This document shows positions 28,204-36,225 of a stretch of DNA of 64,000 nt, one piece after another. Position numbers and translations under genes: made by a program. Position 1 is the first letter of the stretch. Each line of letters opens with the position of its first letter. The notes beneath the pieces are model-generated. The model was not told where the DNA came from. It was given only the letters and a program-made list of their open reading frames with translations, and made no database searches. Origin of the DNA: Streptomyces sp. Tu6071 (GTDB lineage Bacteria; Actinomycetota; Actinomycetes; Streptomycetales; Streptomycetaceae); NCBI RefSeq assembly GCF_000213055.1, contig NZ_CM001165.1:3990945-4054944 (forward strand). The letters run 5' to 3'.

Positions 28204-29067
28204 TCAGGGGGACCCGTACCGCGCGAGGCAGTGCCAGATCTTCTTGAGGTCCTGGGGGTGGGCCCGTCCGGCCCGTACCGCGTCGCCGATCACCCTCGGA
28301 TCGAGCCGACCGTCCTCGGCCACCTCCAGGGCCAGCGCCACGATCTCAGGGCCCCTGAACTCCGGGTACACGCGCAGGAGTTCCGCCTCGATCGTGAAGC
28401 CGGGGTGCCACTCCACCGCGCACGGCAGCCGCCGCGCCGCCGCCTCCACGGGCGTGCCCCGGTAGGCGGCGTCCAGGACGACGGCCTCGACGTCGTCCGC
28501 GAGGCGGACGCCGCCGTGGACGTGGGTCTCGACGTACGCGTCCAGCGGGTCCCGGCCCCCGGCGCGGCACAGGCCGAGCAGTGCGCAGCGCTCCCGCACC
28601 CCGAAGTCCTCGGGCTCGGCCGCGCTGTCCGGGTAGCAGAGGGTGGCCCGGCGCAGGGCCTCGGGACGCAGCCGGAAGTACGAGGACCCGAAGCGCGGCG
28701 CGGCGCCGACCGGGCCGCGCGTGCCGTCGTCGAGCGCGCCGTACACGGGGCGCGCGGAGGGGGGCGCGGAGTCGTAGGCGCCGCCGAAGATGCGGCTCTC
28801 CCAGCGGTGGCGGTCGCCGCCCGGGTACGCGGTGAGACCGCCGTTGCTCGTGCCCGTCACGTACTGCGAGTAGTACGAGCCGTCGGCGGCCAGGCGCTCC
28901 AGGACGGGGGTGCCGTCGCGGGTGAGGCGGTCGGGGTGGAACTGGAGCGTGACGCGTACGTGCGCGGGGAGCGCGGGGCCCGTGGCGAGGGTGGCGACGT
29001 GGGCGAGCGCGGTACGGGCGTGGGCGGCGAGCGGCGCGGCCGCGGGGGGCGGGGAGGCGCGGTTCAC
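28204..29067 (-). CDS. DUF3626 domain protein
   Basis: A 287-residue protein of unknown function. The family core VRVTLQFHPDR is followed by SQYVTGTSNGGLTAYPGGDRHRWESRIFGGAYD and SSYFRLRP. The conserved HPD, Arg and Glu residues and the distant resemblance to ADP-ribosylating folds are suggestive but not diagnostic. GTG start with GGGAG upstream, overlapping the DUF2809 stop (GTGA). Confidence 0.87.
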   Translation of the reverse strand: MNRASPPPAAAPLAAHARTALAHVATLATGPALPAHVRVTLQFHPDRLTRDGTPVLERLAADGSYYSQYVTGTSNGGLTAYPGGDRHRWESRIFGGAYDSAPPSARPVYGALDDGTRGPVGAAPRFGSSYFRLRPEALRRATLCYPDSAAEPEDFGVRERCALLGLCRAGGRDPLDAYVETHVHGGVRLADDVEAVVLDAAYRGTPVEAAARRLPCAVEWHPGFTIEAELLRVYPEFRGPEIVALALEVAEDGRLDPRVIGDAVRAGRAHPQDLKKIWHCLARYGSP

Positions 29068-29615
29068 CGGGGCTCCCGGGCCGGGGCCCGGCCGGTCAGG
29101 GGCGCGAGGACGGCCGCCGAGAGGGCCGCGCCGACCGCGTACCAGAGGAGGTCGGGGGCGTTGAAGGTGCTGCCGATCGCGTAGCGGGCGAGGGTGTGGC
29201 GGGCGGACAGCCCGGCCACGTACGGCCACAGCTGCACCAGCTCGACCGCCCAGCTCAGCGCCAGGGCGACGACGGCGGCGCGGCGGGCCGCGAGGGCGGG
29301 GACGAGCAGGAGGCACAGGCAGGCGAGGAGGACGGTGTAGAGAGCGTCCCCCGCGTACTTCGCGAAGTCCGTGGCGGGCCACAGCGCCCGTACGGAGAGG
29401 GCGAGGGCGATGGTGGCGAGCGCGGCCGGGGCCGCGAGGAGTCGCGTGCGGGCCCCGCCCCGTAGCGGAACGGCCGCCGTGCCGCGCGCCGTCGGGCCCG
29501 CCGCGTCCCGTACCGCCGCCGAGTCCCGTTCTCCCGGGCGCGCCGGGGCCCGTACCGCCGTGACGCCCCGCTCCGGCGCCGCCCCGTCCCCCGCGCTGAC
29601 CGGCTCTTCCACCAC
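29064..29615 (-). CDS. DUF2809 membrane protein
   Basis: A 183-residue inner-membrane protein with about four membrane segments in its last 130 residues. The family signatures KYAGDALYTVLLA, LALSWAVELVQLW and LGSTFNAPDLLWY-like IGSTFNAPDLLWY are present. The first 50 residues are a disordered Ala/Pro/Arg tail. I chose the GTG at 29615 because AGGAG precedes it; a GTG at 29657 would add 14 residues. Translationally coupled to DUF3626. Confidence 0.82.
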   Translation of the reverse strand: MVEEPVSAGDGAAPERGVTAVRAPARPGERDSAAVRDAAGPTARGTAAVPLRGGARTRLLAAPAALATIALALSVRALWPATDFAKYAGDALYTVLLACLCLLLVPALAARRAAVVALALSWAVELVQLWPYVAGLSARHTLARYAIGSTFNAPDLLWYAVGAALSAAVLAPLTGRAPAREPR

Positions 29616-29673
29616 CGTCGCGAACTCCTGTCCCCCACAACCGAATTGTCCTGACACCCTATCCGCCTCCGCC

Positions 29674-29695
29674 GCTCACCCGCCGTTCACCCGGG
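29674..29695 (+). promoter_or_regulatory. PHO box (PhoP-binding direct repeats)
   Basis: Two adjacent 11-nt direct repeats, GCTCACCCGCC and GTTCACCCGGG, match the GTTCACC-type PhoP unit of Streptomyces. They lie about 120 nt upstream of the alkaline phosphatase gene, the expected target under phosphate starvation. Confidence 0.75.
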
Positions 29696-29813
29696 CGCCC
29701 GCTGCCGTCCTTAGCGTCCTCGGCGCGACGGTCCTCACCGGCCGGAGCCCGCACCGTCCGCGCGCGGCCCCCTCGGCCCGCGCGGTCCACCACGAGCACC
29801 GGGGAGCAGACCC

Positions 29814-31142
29814 GTGGACAGCAACACCCGCAAGCCCCGCCGCCTCGGCACCACCCTCGCGGCCGTCGCGGCCACGGCGGTCGTCACGATGGTGGTCAGC
29901 CCCACCCTCGGCGCCTCGGCGCAGGCACCGCAGGGCGCGAAGTCCCCGCAGGCCACCGCGAAGAAGGCGCCCGAGGCCAAGAACGTCATCTTCATCAACG
30001 GCGACGGCATGGGCCCGGCCGCCCGCGAGGCCGCCCGGCTCTACCTCGCCGGTCTCGACGGCGAGCTGACCATGGACAAGCTCCCCGTCGCCGGGCAGCT
30101 CACCACGAGCCCGCACGACCCGAAGGCCGTCGTCACCGACTCGGCCGCCGCAGCCTCCGCGTGGGCGACCGGCGAGAAGACCTACAACGGCGCGATCAGC
30201 GTCGACGTCGACGGCAACAAGCTCGCCACACTCGGCCAGCAGGCGAAGGCCGCCGGGAAGCGGACCGGCCTCGTCACGACCGCGCAGGTCACCGACGCCT
30301 CCCCGGCCGCGTTCTTCTCCAACACCGCCGACCGGGGCCAGCAGGACGAGATCGCCCGCCAGTACCTCGACGTCTCCGAGCCCGACGTGATCCTCGGCGG
30401 CGGCGAGGACTGGTGGCTGCCGAAGGGCACCGCCGGAGCCTTCCCCGACAAGCCCGCCGAGGACCCGAGCGAGGCGAGCAAGGGCACGAAGGGCAACCTC
30501 GTCGCGAAGGCGAGGAAGAAGGGGTACGAGTACGTCTCCTCCGCCAAGCAGCTCGGCAAGGCGAAGGCGAAGGACGGCAAGCTGCTCGGCCTCTTCGCCA
30601 ACGAGGAGATGTTCCAGCAGAAGCCCGAGGGCCAGGGCGACGTCTACAAGCCGGTCGTCGACCTCGCGACGATGACGACGAAGGCGCTCGGCACACTCGA
30701 CGGCAAGGGGAAGAACAAGAACAGGAACGGCTTCTTCCTCATGGTCGAGGAGGAGGGCGTCGACGAGTTCGCGCACGCCAACAACGCCGAGAAGACCCTG
30801 GAGTCGATGCGGCAGCTGGAGCGCACGGTGGCGGTCGCGCGGCAGTACGTGGCCACGCACCCCGACACCCTCCTCGTCGTGACCGCCGACCACGAGACGG
30901 GCGGCCTCGCGGTCGAGGAGAACGACCCGGCGGACGAGACGGGCTCGGGCCAGTCCACCGAGGACGGCCCCTTCCCGATCCGCGACTCGGACAAGTCCTT
31001 CACGATCGACTGGACGACGGGCCAGCACACCTCCGTCGCCGTCCCGGTCACGGCCGAAGGCCCCACCGCCGACCGCTTCAACGGCAAGCACGCGAACACG
31101 TACGTGCACACGGTGCTGAGCGACATCCTGACGCGGCGCTGA
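29814..31142 (+). CDS. Secreted alkaline phosphatase
   Basis: A 442-residue exported phosphomonoesterase of the PhoA superfamily. The N-terminus KPRRLGTTLAAVAATAVVTMVV is a signal peptide. The metal-binding NGDGMG and the nucleophile region TDSAAAASAWATG (Ser of DSA) are present, followed by VEEEGVDEFAHANN and TADHETGG with metal ligands. The GTG start has GGGGAG 7 nt upstream. The PHO box upstream indicates induction by PhoP at low phosphate. Confidence 0.94.
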   Translation: MDSNTRKPRRLGTTLAAVAATAVVTMVVSPTLGASAQAPQGAKSPQATAKKAPEAKNVIFINGDGMGPAAREAARLYLAGLDGELTMDKLPVAGQLTTSPHDPKAVVTDSAAAASAWATGEKTYNGAISVDVDGNKLATLGQQAKAAGKRTGLVTTAQVTDASPAAFFSNTADRGQQDEIARQYLDVSEPDVILGGGEDWWLPKGTAGAFPDKPAEDPSEASKGTKGNLVAKARKKGYEYVSSAKQLGKAKAKDGKLLGLFANEEMFQQKPEGQGDVYKPVVDLATMTTKALGTLDGKGKNKNRNGFFLMVEEEGVDEFAHANNAEKTLESMRQLERTVAVARQYVATHPDTLLVVTADHETGGLAVEENDPADETGSGQSTEDGPFPIRDSDKSFTIDWTTGQHTSVAVPVTAEGPTADRFNGKHANTYVHTVLSDILTRR

Positions 31143-31336
31143 GGCGGGGGGCTGAGGCGGCGCTGAGACGGGGGGGCGGGCACGACCCGGGCACGTCGGG
31201 TGCGGCGGCGCGGGACGGGCACGGCGGTACGGGCGGGGCGGGCGTTCGCTGAGGGGAGCCCCGTACCGCCGTGGGGCACCGCCCCGCCCGGCCGTCCGCC
31301 CGCCTCCTGTCGGTGGGCCCCGGTACGGTCGCCGTC

Positions 31337-31693
31337 ATGACGACGCACACGGGACCTGTCGGCCGGCTCATGAAGTTCACCGCGCGACCGGGGCGGGGCG
31401 CGGACCTCGCGGGGCTGCTGCTCCGCGTCGCGGACGCGCTCGACGGCTTCCCGGGCTGCCTGCTCTACGCGATCGGCCGGGACGAGCGGAGCCCGGACGT
31501 CGTGCACGTGACGGAGCTGTGGCGCGCGGCGGCCGACGCGGACGCCGCGCTCGCCTCGTCCGCCGAGGCGACGGGCTCCCCGGCGCCGTCCGAGGTCCTG
31601 GCCCTGGTGGCGGGCCCCCCGGAGCGGACGGACCTCGCGGTACTGGGCGGCCTGCTGCCGGGGACGGGGACGGGGCCGCGTACGGAGGGCTGA
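31337..31693 (+). CDS. Antibiotic biosynthesis monooxygenase (ABM) domain protein
   Basis: A 118-residue protein with a ferredoxin-like ABM fold: MKFTARPGRGADLAGLLLRVADAL, then CLLYAIGRDERSPDVVHVTELW. Members act as small cofactor-free oxygenases or heme-degrading proteins; which applies cannot be told. No ribosome site is strong. It stands alone between the phosphatase and the convergent DUF1295 gene. Confidence 0.82.
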   Translation: MTTHTGPVGRLMKFTARPGRGADLAGLLLRVADALDGFPGCLLYAIGRDERSPDVVHVTELWRAAADADAALASSAEATGSPAPSEVLALVAGPPERTDLAVLGGLLPGTGTGPRTEG

Positions 31694-31779
31694 GCGGGCT
31701 TCCGCAACCCCCGTCCGGCCCGCCCCACCCGGCCCCCACCCGGCCCTCGCCCGGCCCGTGAGCCCCCTCAGCCCCCAGG

Positions 31780-32652
31780 TCAGTCCCCCCGCCCCTTCGG
31801 CCACACCCCCGGCGGCCACGGCAGGAAGCCACTCGTCCGCGCCGCGTACCGCTCCCAGCCCTCGCGCTCCGCCATGCCCCGCTCCGTGAGCCGCTTGCCG
31901 CTGCCGAAGACGAGCAGGTACGTCATGAGCAGGGGTGAGACGAGGGTCGCCGCGGCGGGTCCCCAGGCGGCGGCCGGGGCTCCGGCGGCCGGGAGGGTGA
32001 GCAGCCACAGGCCCCACCACACCGCGAAGTCGCCGAAGTAGTTGGGGTGCCGGGTCCAGCGCCACAGGCCGACGTCGATGAGCTTGCCCTTGTGGGCCGG
32101 GTCGGACTTGAAGCGGGCCATCTGCGCGTCGCCGACCGCCTCGAAGAACAGGCCGAGCGCCCACAGGGCCACGCCGGCCCACGTGACCCACCACGTCCCG
32201 TACGGCAGGAGCACCGCGGCCTGCACCGGGACGGAGACGAGCCACACGAGAGCGGCCTGCGGGAGCGTGACGACGCGGAGCGCGTAGCGCGGGCGCGGGG
32301 TGCCCTCCGGGGCCTTGGAGAGCATCCGGTCGTAGCGCGGGTCCTCGCCCTTGCCCCGGCCCCGGCGGGCGATGTGGACGCCCAGGCGCAGCCCCCACAC
32401 CACGGTGAGGGCGGCGGCGAGGCCCGCCCGTACGGGGTCGCCGAGCCCCCGCGAGCCGTCCGTGCCCTGCGAGCCGTACGCGAAGAGCCACGAGACCACG
32501 GCGAGGAAGGCGAAGGCGAAGCCCCAGGCGCTGTCCACGTACCGGTAGATCCCGCGCCGCCGCGAGAGCAGCCACGTGGCCCCGAGGACGAGCGCGGAGG
32601 CTCCGGCGGCGGGCGCGAGACCGAGCGCGAAGGCGCCCCAGGGGAAGTTCAC
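31780..32652 (-). CDS. DUF1295 (steroid 5-alpha-reductase-like) membrane protein
   Basis: A 290-residue polytopic membrane protein related to isoprenylcysteine methyltransferases and steroid reductases. The C-terminal family block GLWRWTRHPNYFGDFAVWWGLW and ERYAARTSGFLPWPP is clear, preceded by about six membrane segments. It is the last gene of a four-gene operon, coupled to the methyltransferase by a GTGA overlap. The same gene (Rv0446c) lies beside sigK in M. tuberculosis. Probable role in fatty-acid or lipid modification. Confidence 0.92.
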   Translation of the reverse strand: MNFPWGAFALGLAPAAGASALVLGATWLLSRRRGIYRYVDSAWGFAFAFLAVVSWLFAYGSQGTDGSRGLGDPVRAGLAAALTVVWGLRLGVHIARRGRGKGEDPRYDRMLSKAPEGTPRPRYALRVVTLPQAALVWLVSVPVQAAVLLPYGTWWVTWAGVALWALGLFFEAVGDAQMARFKSDPAHKGKLIDVGLWRWTRHPNYFGDFAVWWGLWLLTLPAAGAPAAAWGPAAATLVSPLLMTYLLVFGSGKRLTERGMAEREGWERYAARTSGFLPWPPGVWPKGRGD

Positions 32653-33950
32653 GCCGTGCCCCGGGCCCGTGCGTCCTTCGTGAACTGGTACTGCCGCACG
32701 TCCAGGTAGCCGGACCTGAACCCCGCCTCGGAGTAGGCGAGGTAGAAGGTCCACAGCCGGCGGAAGACCGCGTCGAAGCCGAGCGCGTCGACCTCGTCCG
32801 CGCGCGCGGTGAAGCGCTCGCGCCACAGCCGCAACGTTTCCGCGTAGTGCGCGCCGAAGGAGTCGGCGCGGGTCGTGCGCAGCGCGGTGCGGCCCGCGGT
32901 GACGGCCTCGATCGACTCGGCGGAGGGGATGAGGCCGCCGGGGAAGACGTACTTGCCTATCCAGGTGTGGGTGTCGCGGCTCGCGCGCATCCGGTCGTCG
33001 GGCATCGTGATCGCCTGGAGCGCGGCCCGCCCGCCGGGGCGCAGGCGCGCGTCGATCGTCTCGAAGTAGACGGGCAGGAACTCGTGCCCCACCGCCTCGA
33101 TCATCTCGACGCTGACGACGGCGTCGTAACTCCCCTCCGCCTCGCGGTAGTCGCACAGCTCGACGCGCACGCGGTCGGCGAGCCCGGCCGCGGCGACGCG
33201 CTCCAGGGCGAGGGCGCGCTGCTCGGCGGAGAGGGTGAGCGAGGTGACGTGAGCGCCGCGCGCGGCGGCCCGCAGCGCCAGCTCGCCCCACCCGGTGCCG
33301 ATCTCCAGCAGTCGTGTGCCGGAGCGGACTTCGGCGAGGTCGAGGAGCCGGTCGATCTTGTGGCGCTGGGCTCCCGCGAGGTTCTCCCAGCGGGCCGGGA
33401 GGGCGCGGAAGACGGCGGAGGAGTAGGTGAGGGTGTCGTCGAGGAAGATGCCGAAGAGGTCGTTGGAGAGGTCGTAGTGCGCGCCGATGTTGTCGCGCGC
33501 GTTCTTCGGCGTGCCCCGGTGGGCCTCGGGGCGGCGCGGGGCCCACAGGCCGCGCAGGCGCTGGAGCGGCCGGGGGATCAGCTCGGCCGCGTTCCCGGCG
33601 AGTACGGTCAGCGCGGCGACCGGGTCGGGGGCGTCCCACTCGCCCGCCATGTACGACTCGCCGAAGCCCATGAGGCCGAAGCGTCCGATGCGCGCGTGGA
33701 AGGCGTCGGCGTCGCGGATGTCGAGGAGCGGGCCGCCGAGGCCGAGCCTGCTGCCGTCCGGGAAACGGACGAGCAGCGGGAGCCGACGCAGCGCGTGGCG
33801 CACGATGCGGCGCGTGATCGCGGTGCGCGCCGCCGAACTCGCGGGCACCGAGGCGATGTCGGGCCAGCGCCCGGGGTCGATCGTGAGCGGCGCGACGGCG
33901 TTCGCGCGCGCGGGGGTCGTGGCCGGGGTCCTGGTGGTCGGGGCGGTCAC
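32649..33950 (-). CDS. Cyclopropane-fatty-acyl-phospholipid synthase-like methyltransferase
   Basis: A 433-residue SAM-dependent lipid methyltransferase equivalent to UfaA1 of the mycobacterial sigK locus. The CFA signatures are NIGAHYDLSNDLFGIFLDDTLTYSSAVF, the SAM loop LLEIGTGWGELALRAA, and SVEMIEAVGHEFLPVYF. The N-terminal 120 residues form the usual lipid-binding cap. GGAGGGAATGCG precedes the GTG, and the start overlaps the DUF1365 stop. The product may be a cyclopropane, methyl-branched or other modified membrane fatty acid. Confidence 0.93.
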   Translation of the reverse strand: MTAPTTRTPATTPARANAVAPLTIDPGRWPDIASVPASSAARTAITRRIVRHALRRLPLLVRFPDGSRLGLGGPLLDIRDADAFHARIGRFGLMGFGESYMAGEWDAPDPVAALTVLAGNAAELIPRPLQRLRGLWAPRRPEAHRGTPKNARDNIGAHYDLSNDLFGIFLDDTLTYSSAVFRALPARWENLAGAQRHKIDRLLDLAEVRSGTRLLEIGTGWGELALRAAARGAHVTSLTLSAEQRALALERVAAAGLADRVRVELCDYREAEGSYDAVVSVEMIEAVGHEFLPVYFETIDARLRPGGRAALQAITMPDDRMRASRDTHTWIGKYVFPGGLIPSAESIEAVTAGRTALRTTRADSFGAHYAETLRLWRERFTARADEVDALGFDAVFRRLWTFYLAYSEAGFRSGYLDVRQYQFTKDARARGTA

Positions 33951-34753
33951 CGCATTCCCTCCTGGAGCGGGTGGCGCGGTCGCCGTACGACGGGCAGACC
34001 GCGCAGGTAGAGACGGATGCCGTGGGCGCGGATCGCGGCCGACACGACGAGGGTCGAGAGCGGGTGCCGCAGCGAGGCGCGCAGCACGGTCGCGGGACGG
34101 GCGGGGACGCGGTGCCCGCGCACGGTCGCGGTGAAGGGGCGGGCGCCCTCGCGCTCCAGGTGCACGGCGAGCGAGAGCCGCGCGCCGGGCTCGGGGAGCC
34201 GCATGCGGTAGGAGCCGTCGACGGGGAAGAACGGCGAGACGTAGAACTCCTTCGGGACGCTGAACTCGTCCTCGCCGCCGCTCATCTGCTCGGGGCCGAG
34301 CAGGTAGGCGTGCCGTTCCCCGTACGTGTTGTGCACCTCCGCGACGACGCACACGAGCGCGCCCTCCGGGTCGTGGCACCACCACAGGCTGAGCGGATTG
34401 AACACGTACCCGAGGACGCGGGCGTTCGCGAGGAGCCGCACCGGGCCGCCGCGCAGGTCGATGCCGTGCGCGGCGAGGAAGCGGTCGAGCCCGGCGCGGA
34501 GCGTGGGCGCGGTGCCGCCGAAGTGGTCGCGCGGGTCGAAGCGGGCCAAGGGGCCCAGCGGGCGCGGGAGCCGGGGCGGGCGGTCGGCGTCCACGTACCA
34601 CAGGTAGGTGCGGTGGCGGACGCGCTGCCGGACCGGGCGGTTGCGGAGGTGGAAGACCTCGCAGGGGTAAAGAGCCGCCTGGGCAGGGGAGTTCGCGGAC
34701 CGGGACGACGATGCCCCGGTCCGTGCGCGGGTGTTCCTGGTCCGTGCCGTCAC
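33947..34753 (-). CDS. DUF1365 protein
   Basis: A 268-residue protein found with CFA-type methyltransferases and FAD oxidoreductases in lipid-modification operons; its activity is unknown. Conserved blocks include RTYLWYVD, LLANARVLGYVFNPLSLWWCHD, VVAEVHNTYGERHAYLL and KEFYVSPFFPVDGSYRMRL. The GTG start has GGGAGG 6 nt upstream. It is linked to both neighbours by 4-nt overlaps. Confidence 0.92.
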   Translation of the reverse strand: MTARTRNTRARTGASSSRSANSPAQAALYPCEVFHLRNRPVRQRVRHRTYLWYVDADRPPRLPRPLGPLARFDPRDHFGGTAPTLRAGLDRFLAAHGIDLRGGPVRLLANARVLGYVFNPLSLWWCHDPEGALVCVVAEVHNTYGERHAYLLGPEQMSGGEDEFSVPKEFYVSPFFPVDGSYRMRLPEPGARLSLAVHLEREGARPFTATVRGHRVPARPATVLRASLRHPLSTLVVSAAIRAHGIRLYLRGLPVVRRPRHPLQEGMR

Positions 34754-36057
34754 CAGCGGCCTCCCAGCGACGCGGCGGCGCGGGCGCCCGCGAGCGCGCC
34801 GTCCTCGTGGAAGCCCCAGCCGAAGTAGGCGCCCGCGAAGGCGGTGCGGCCCTGGTTGAGCGCGGGCAGGAGCCGCTGCGCGGTCACCGACTCCGGGGTG
34901 TAGACGGGGTGTTCGTACACCATGCGGGCGAGCACCGAGCCGGGGTCGACGCGGTCCTCGCCGTTCAGCGTCACGACGTAGCGGTCCGGCGTCCTGAGCC
35001 CTTGCAGCCGGTTCATGTCGTACGAGATCCGCACGTGGTCGGCGGGCGCCGCGCAGTCGGGCAGGAGGTAGTTCCAGGAGGCGCGGGCGCGTGGGGCGCG
35101 GGGGAGGACGGAGGTGTCGGTGTGCAGGAGCGTCGGGTTGCGCGAGTAGCGGAAGGCGCCGAGCGCGGCGCTCTCGGCCTCGCTCGGGTCGGCGAGGAGG
35201 GCGAGCGCCTGGTCGGGGTGGGTCGCGATGACGACGGACTCGTACGTCCGGGTCGTGCCCCCGCCGTCCGTGACGTCCACGCCGTCCGCGTGCCGCCGCA
35301 CCGCGCGCACGGGCGTGCCGGTACGGACGCGGTGCAGGCGCTTGGCGAGGAGTTCCACGTACGTGCGCGAACCGCCGGACACCGTGCGCCAGGCGGGCGA
35401 GCCCGTCACCGAGAGCAGGCCGTGGTGGTCGAGGAAGCGGAAGAGGTAGCGCGCCGGGTAGCGCAGCGCCGTGTGCGCGTCGCAGGACCAGACGGCGGCG
35501 ACGAGCGGGGTCATGAAGTGCGTGACGAAGTAGCGCGAGAAGCGGTGCGCGGTGAGGAAGCGGGAGAGCGTCTCGGGCGCCGCCTCGTCGGGCTCGGGCG
35601 TGGCGAGCGTCGCGCGCGCGGCGCGGTGGAAGCGGGGGACCTCGCGCAGCAGCCGCCGGTACGGGGCGCTGAGCACGTTGCGCGGGGAGGCGAGCAGCCC
35701 GCCGGGGCCGCGCGCGCCCGCGTATTCGAGGCCGCAGCCCTCGCAGCGCACCGACATGCTCATCTCCGACTCGCGTGTCTCGACGCCGAGTTCCTCGAAG
35801 AGGCGCAGGAGCGTCGGGTACGTGCGCCGGTTGTGGACGATGAAACCCGAGTCGACGTGCACGGGCAAGCCGCGGCTGTCGAGCACTTCGTGCGTGTGCG
35901 CGTGCCCGCCGAGCCGTTCGTCCGCCTCGTAGAGATCGACCGGCCGCGAGCCGGTGAGGACGTGCGCGGCGGTGAGCCCCGCGACACCCGCGCCGATGAC
36001 GGCCGTGTGCGGGGCCGCGCCCGGCTGGGCCGGGTCGCCGTGGTCGTGCGTGCGCAT
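34750..36057 (-). CDS. FAD-dependent amine-oxidase-like oxidoreductase
   Basis: A 435-residue flavoprotein and first gene of the lipid operon. The FAD motif VIGAGVAGLTAAHVL is at residues 20-34, followed by YEADERLGGHAHTH and the FIVHNRRTYP block. The C-terminus AGAYFGWGFHEDGALAG completes the FAD site. GGGAGG lies 8 nt before the ATG, and a SigK-type promoter lies about 45 nt further upstream. The family occurs with CFA-like methyltransferases and probably acts on the lipid acyl chain (inference). Confidence 0.92.
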   Translation of the reverse strand: MRTHDHGDPAQPGAAPHTAVIGAGVAGLTAAHVLTGSRPVDLYEADERLGGHAHTHEVLDSRGLPVHVDSGFIVHNRRTYPTLLRLFEELGVETRESEMSMSVRCEGCGLEYAGARGPGGLLASPRNVLSAPYRRLLREVPRFHRAARATLATPEPDEAAPETLSRFLTAHRFSRYFVTHFMTPLVAAVWSCDAHTALRYPARYLFRFLDHHGLLSVTGSPAWRTVSGGSRTYVELLAKRLHRVRTGTPVRAVRRHADGVDVTDGGGTTRTYESVVIATHPDQALALLADPSEAESAALGAFRYSRNPTLLHTDTSVLPRAPRARASWNYLLPDCAAPADHVRISYDMNRLQGLRTPDRYVVTLNGEDRVDPGSVLARMVYEHPVYTPESVTAQRLLPALNQGRTAFAGAYFGWGFHEDGALAGARAAASLGGRW

Positions 36058-36101
36058 CTCTGGTTCCTCCCGCCGTGCCTGTCATGGCAACTGTCGTGGG
36101 G

Positions 36102-36129
36102 GATACGGAGCCGCGCGGGTCGGGGATGG
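36102..36129 (-). promoter_or_regulatory. SigK-type promoter of the lipid-modification operon
   Basis: On the minus strand CCATCC (36129-36124), N15 and CCGTATC (36108-36102) occur 45-72 nt before the FAD oxidoreductase start. Layout, spacer length and even the last three spacer bases (GCT) equal those of the sigK promoter. Confidence 0.65.
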
Positions 36130-36225
36130 GTCCCAGATGCCCACTTCTTCCTCTCTCCCCCCAGAATTCCCACGAACGGGTGAACCGGCAACTCGGCACC
36201 CATCCGGAGGGGCGGGTGGCTCCGG

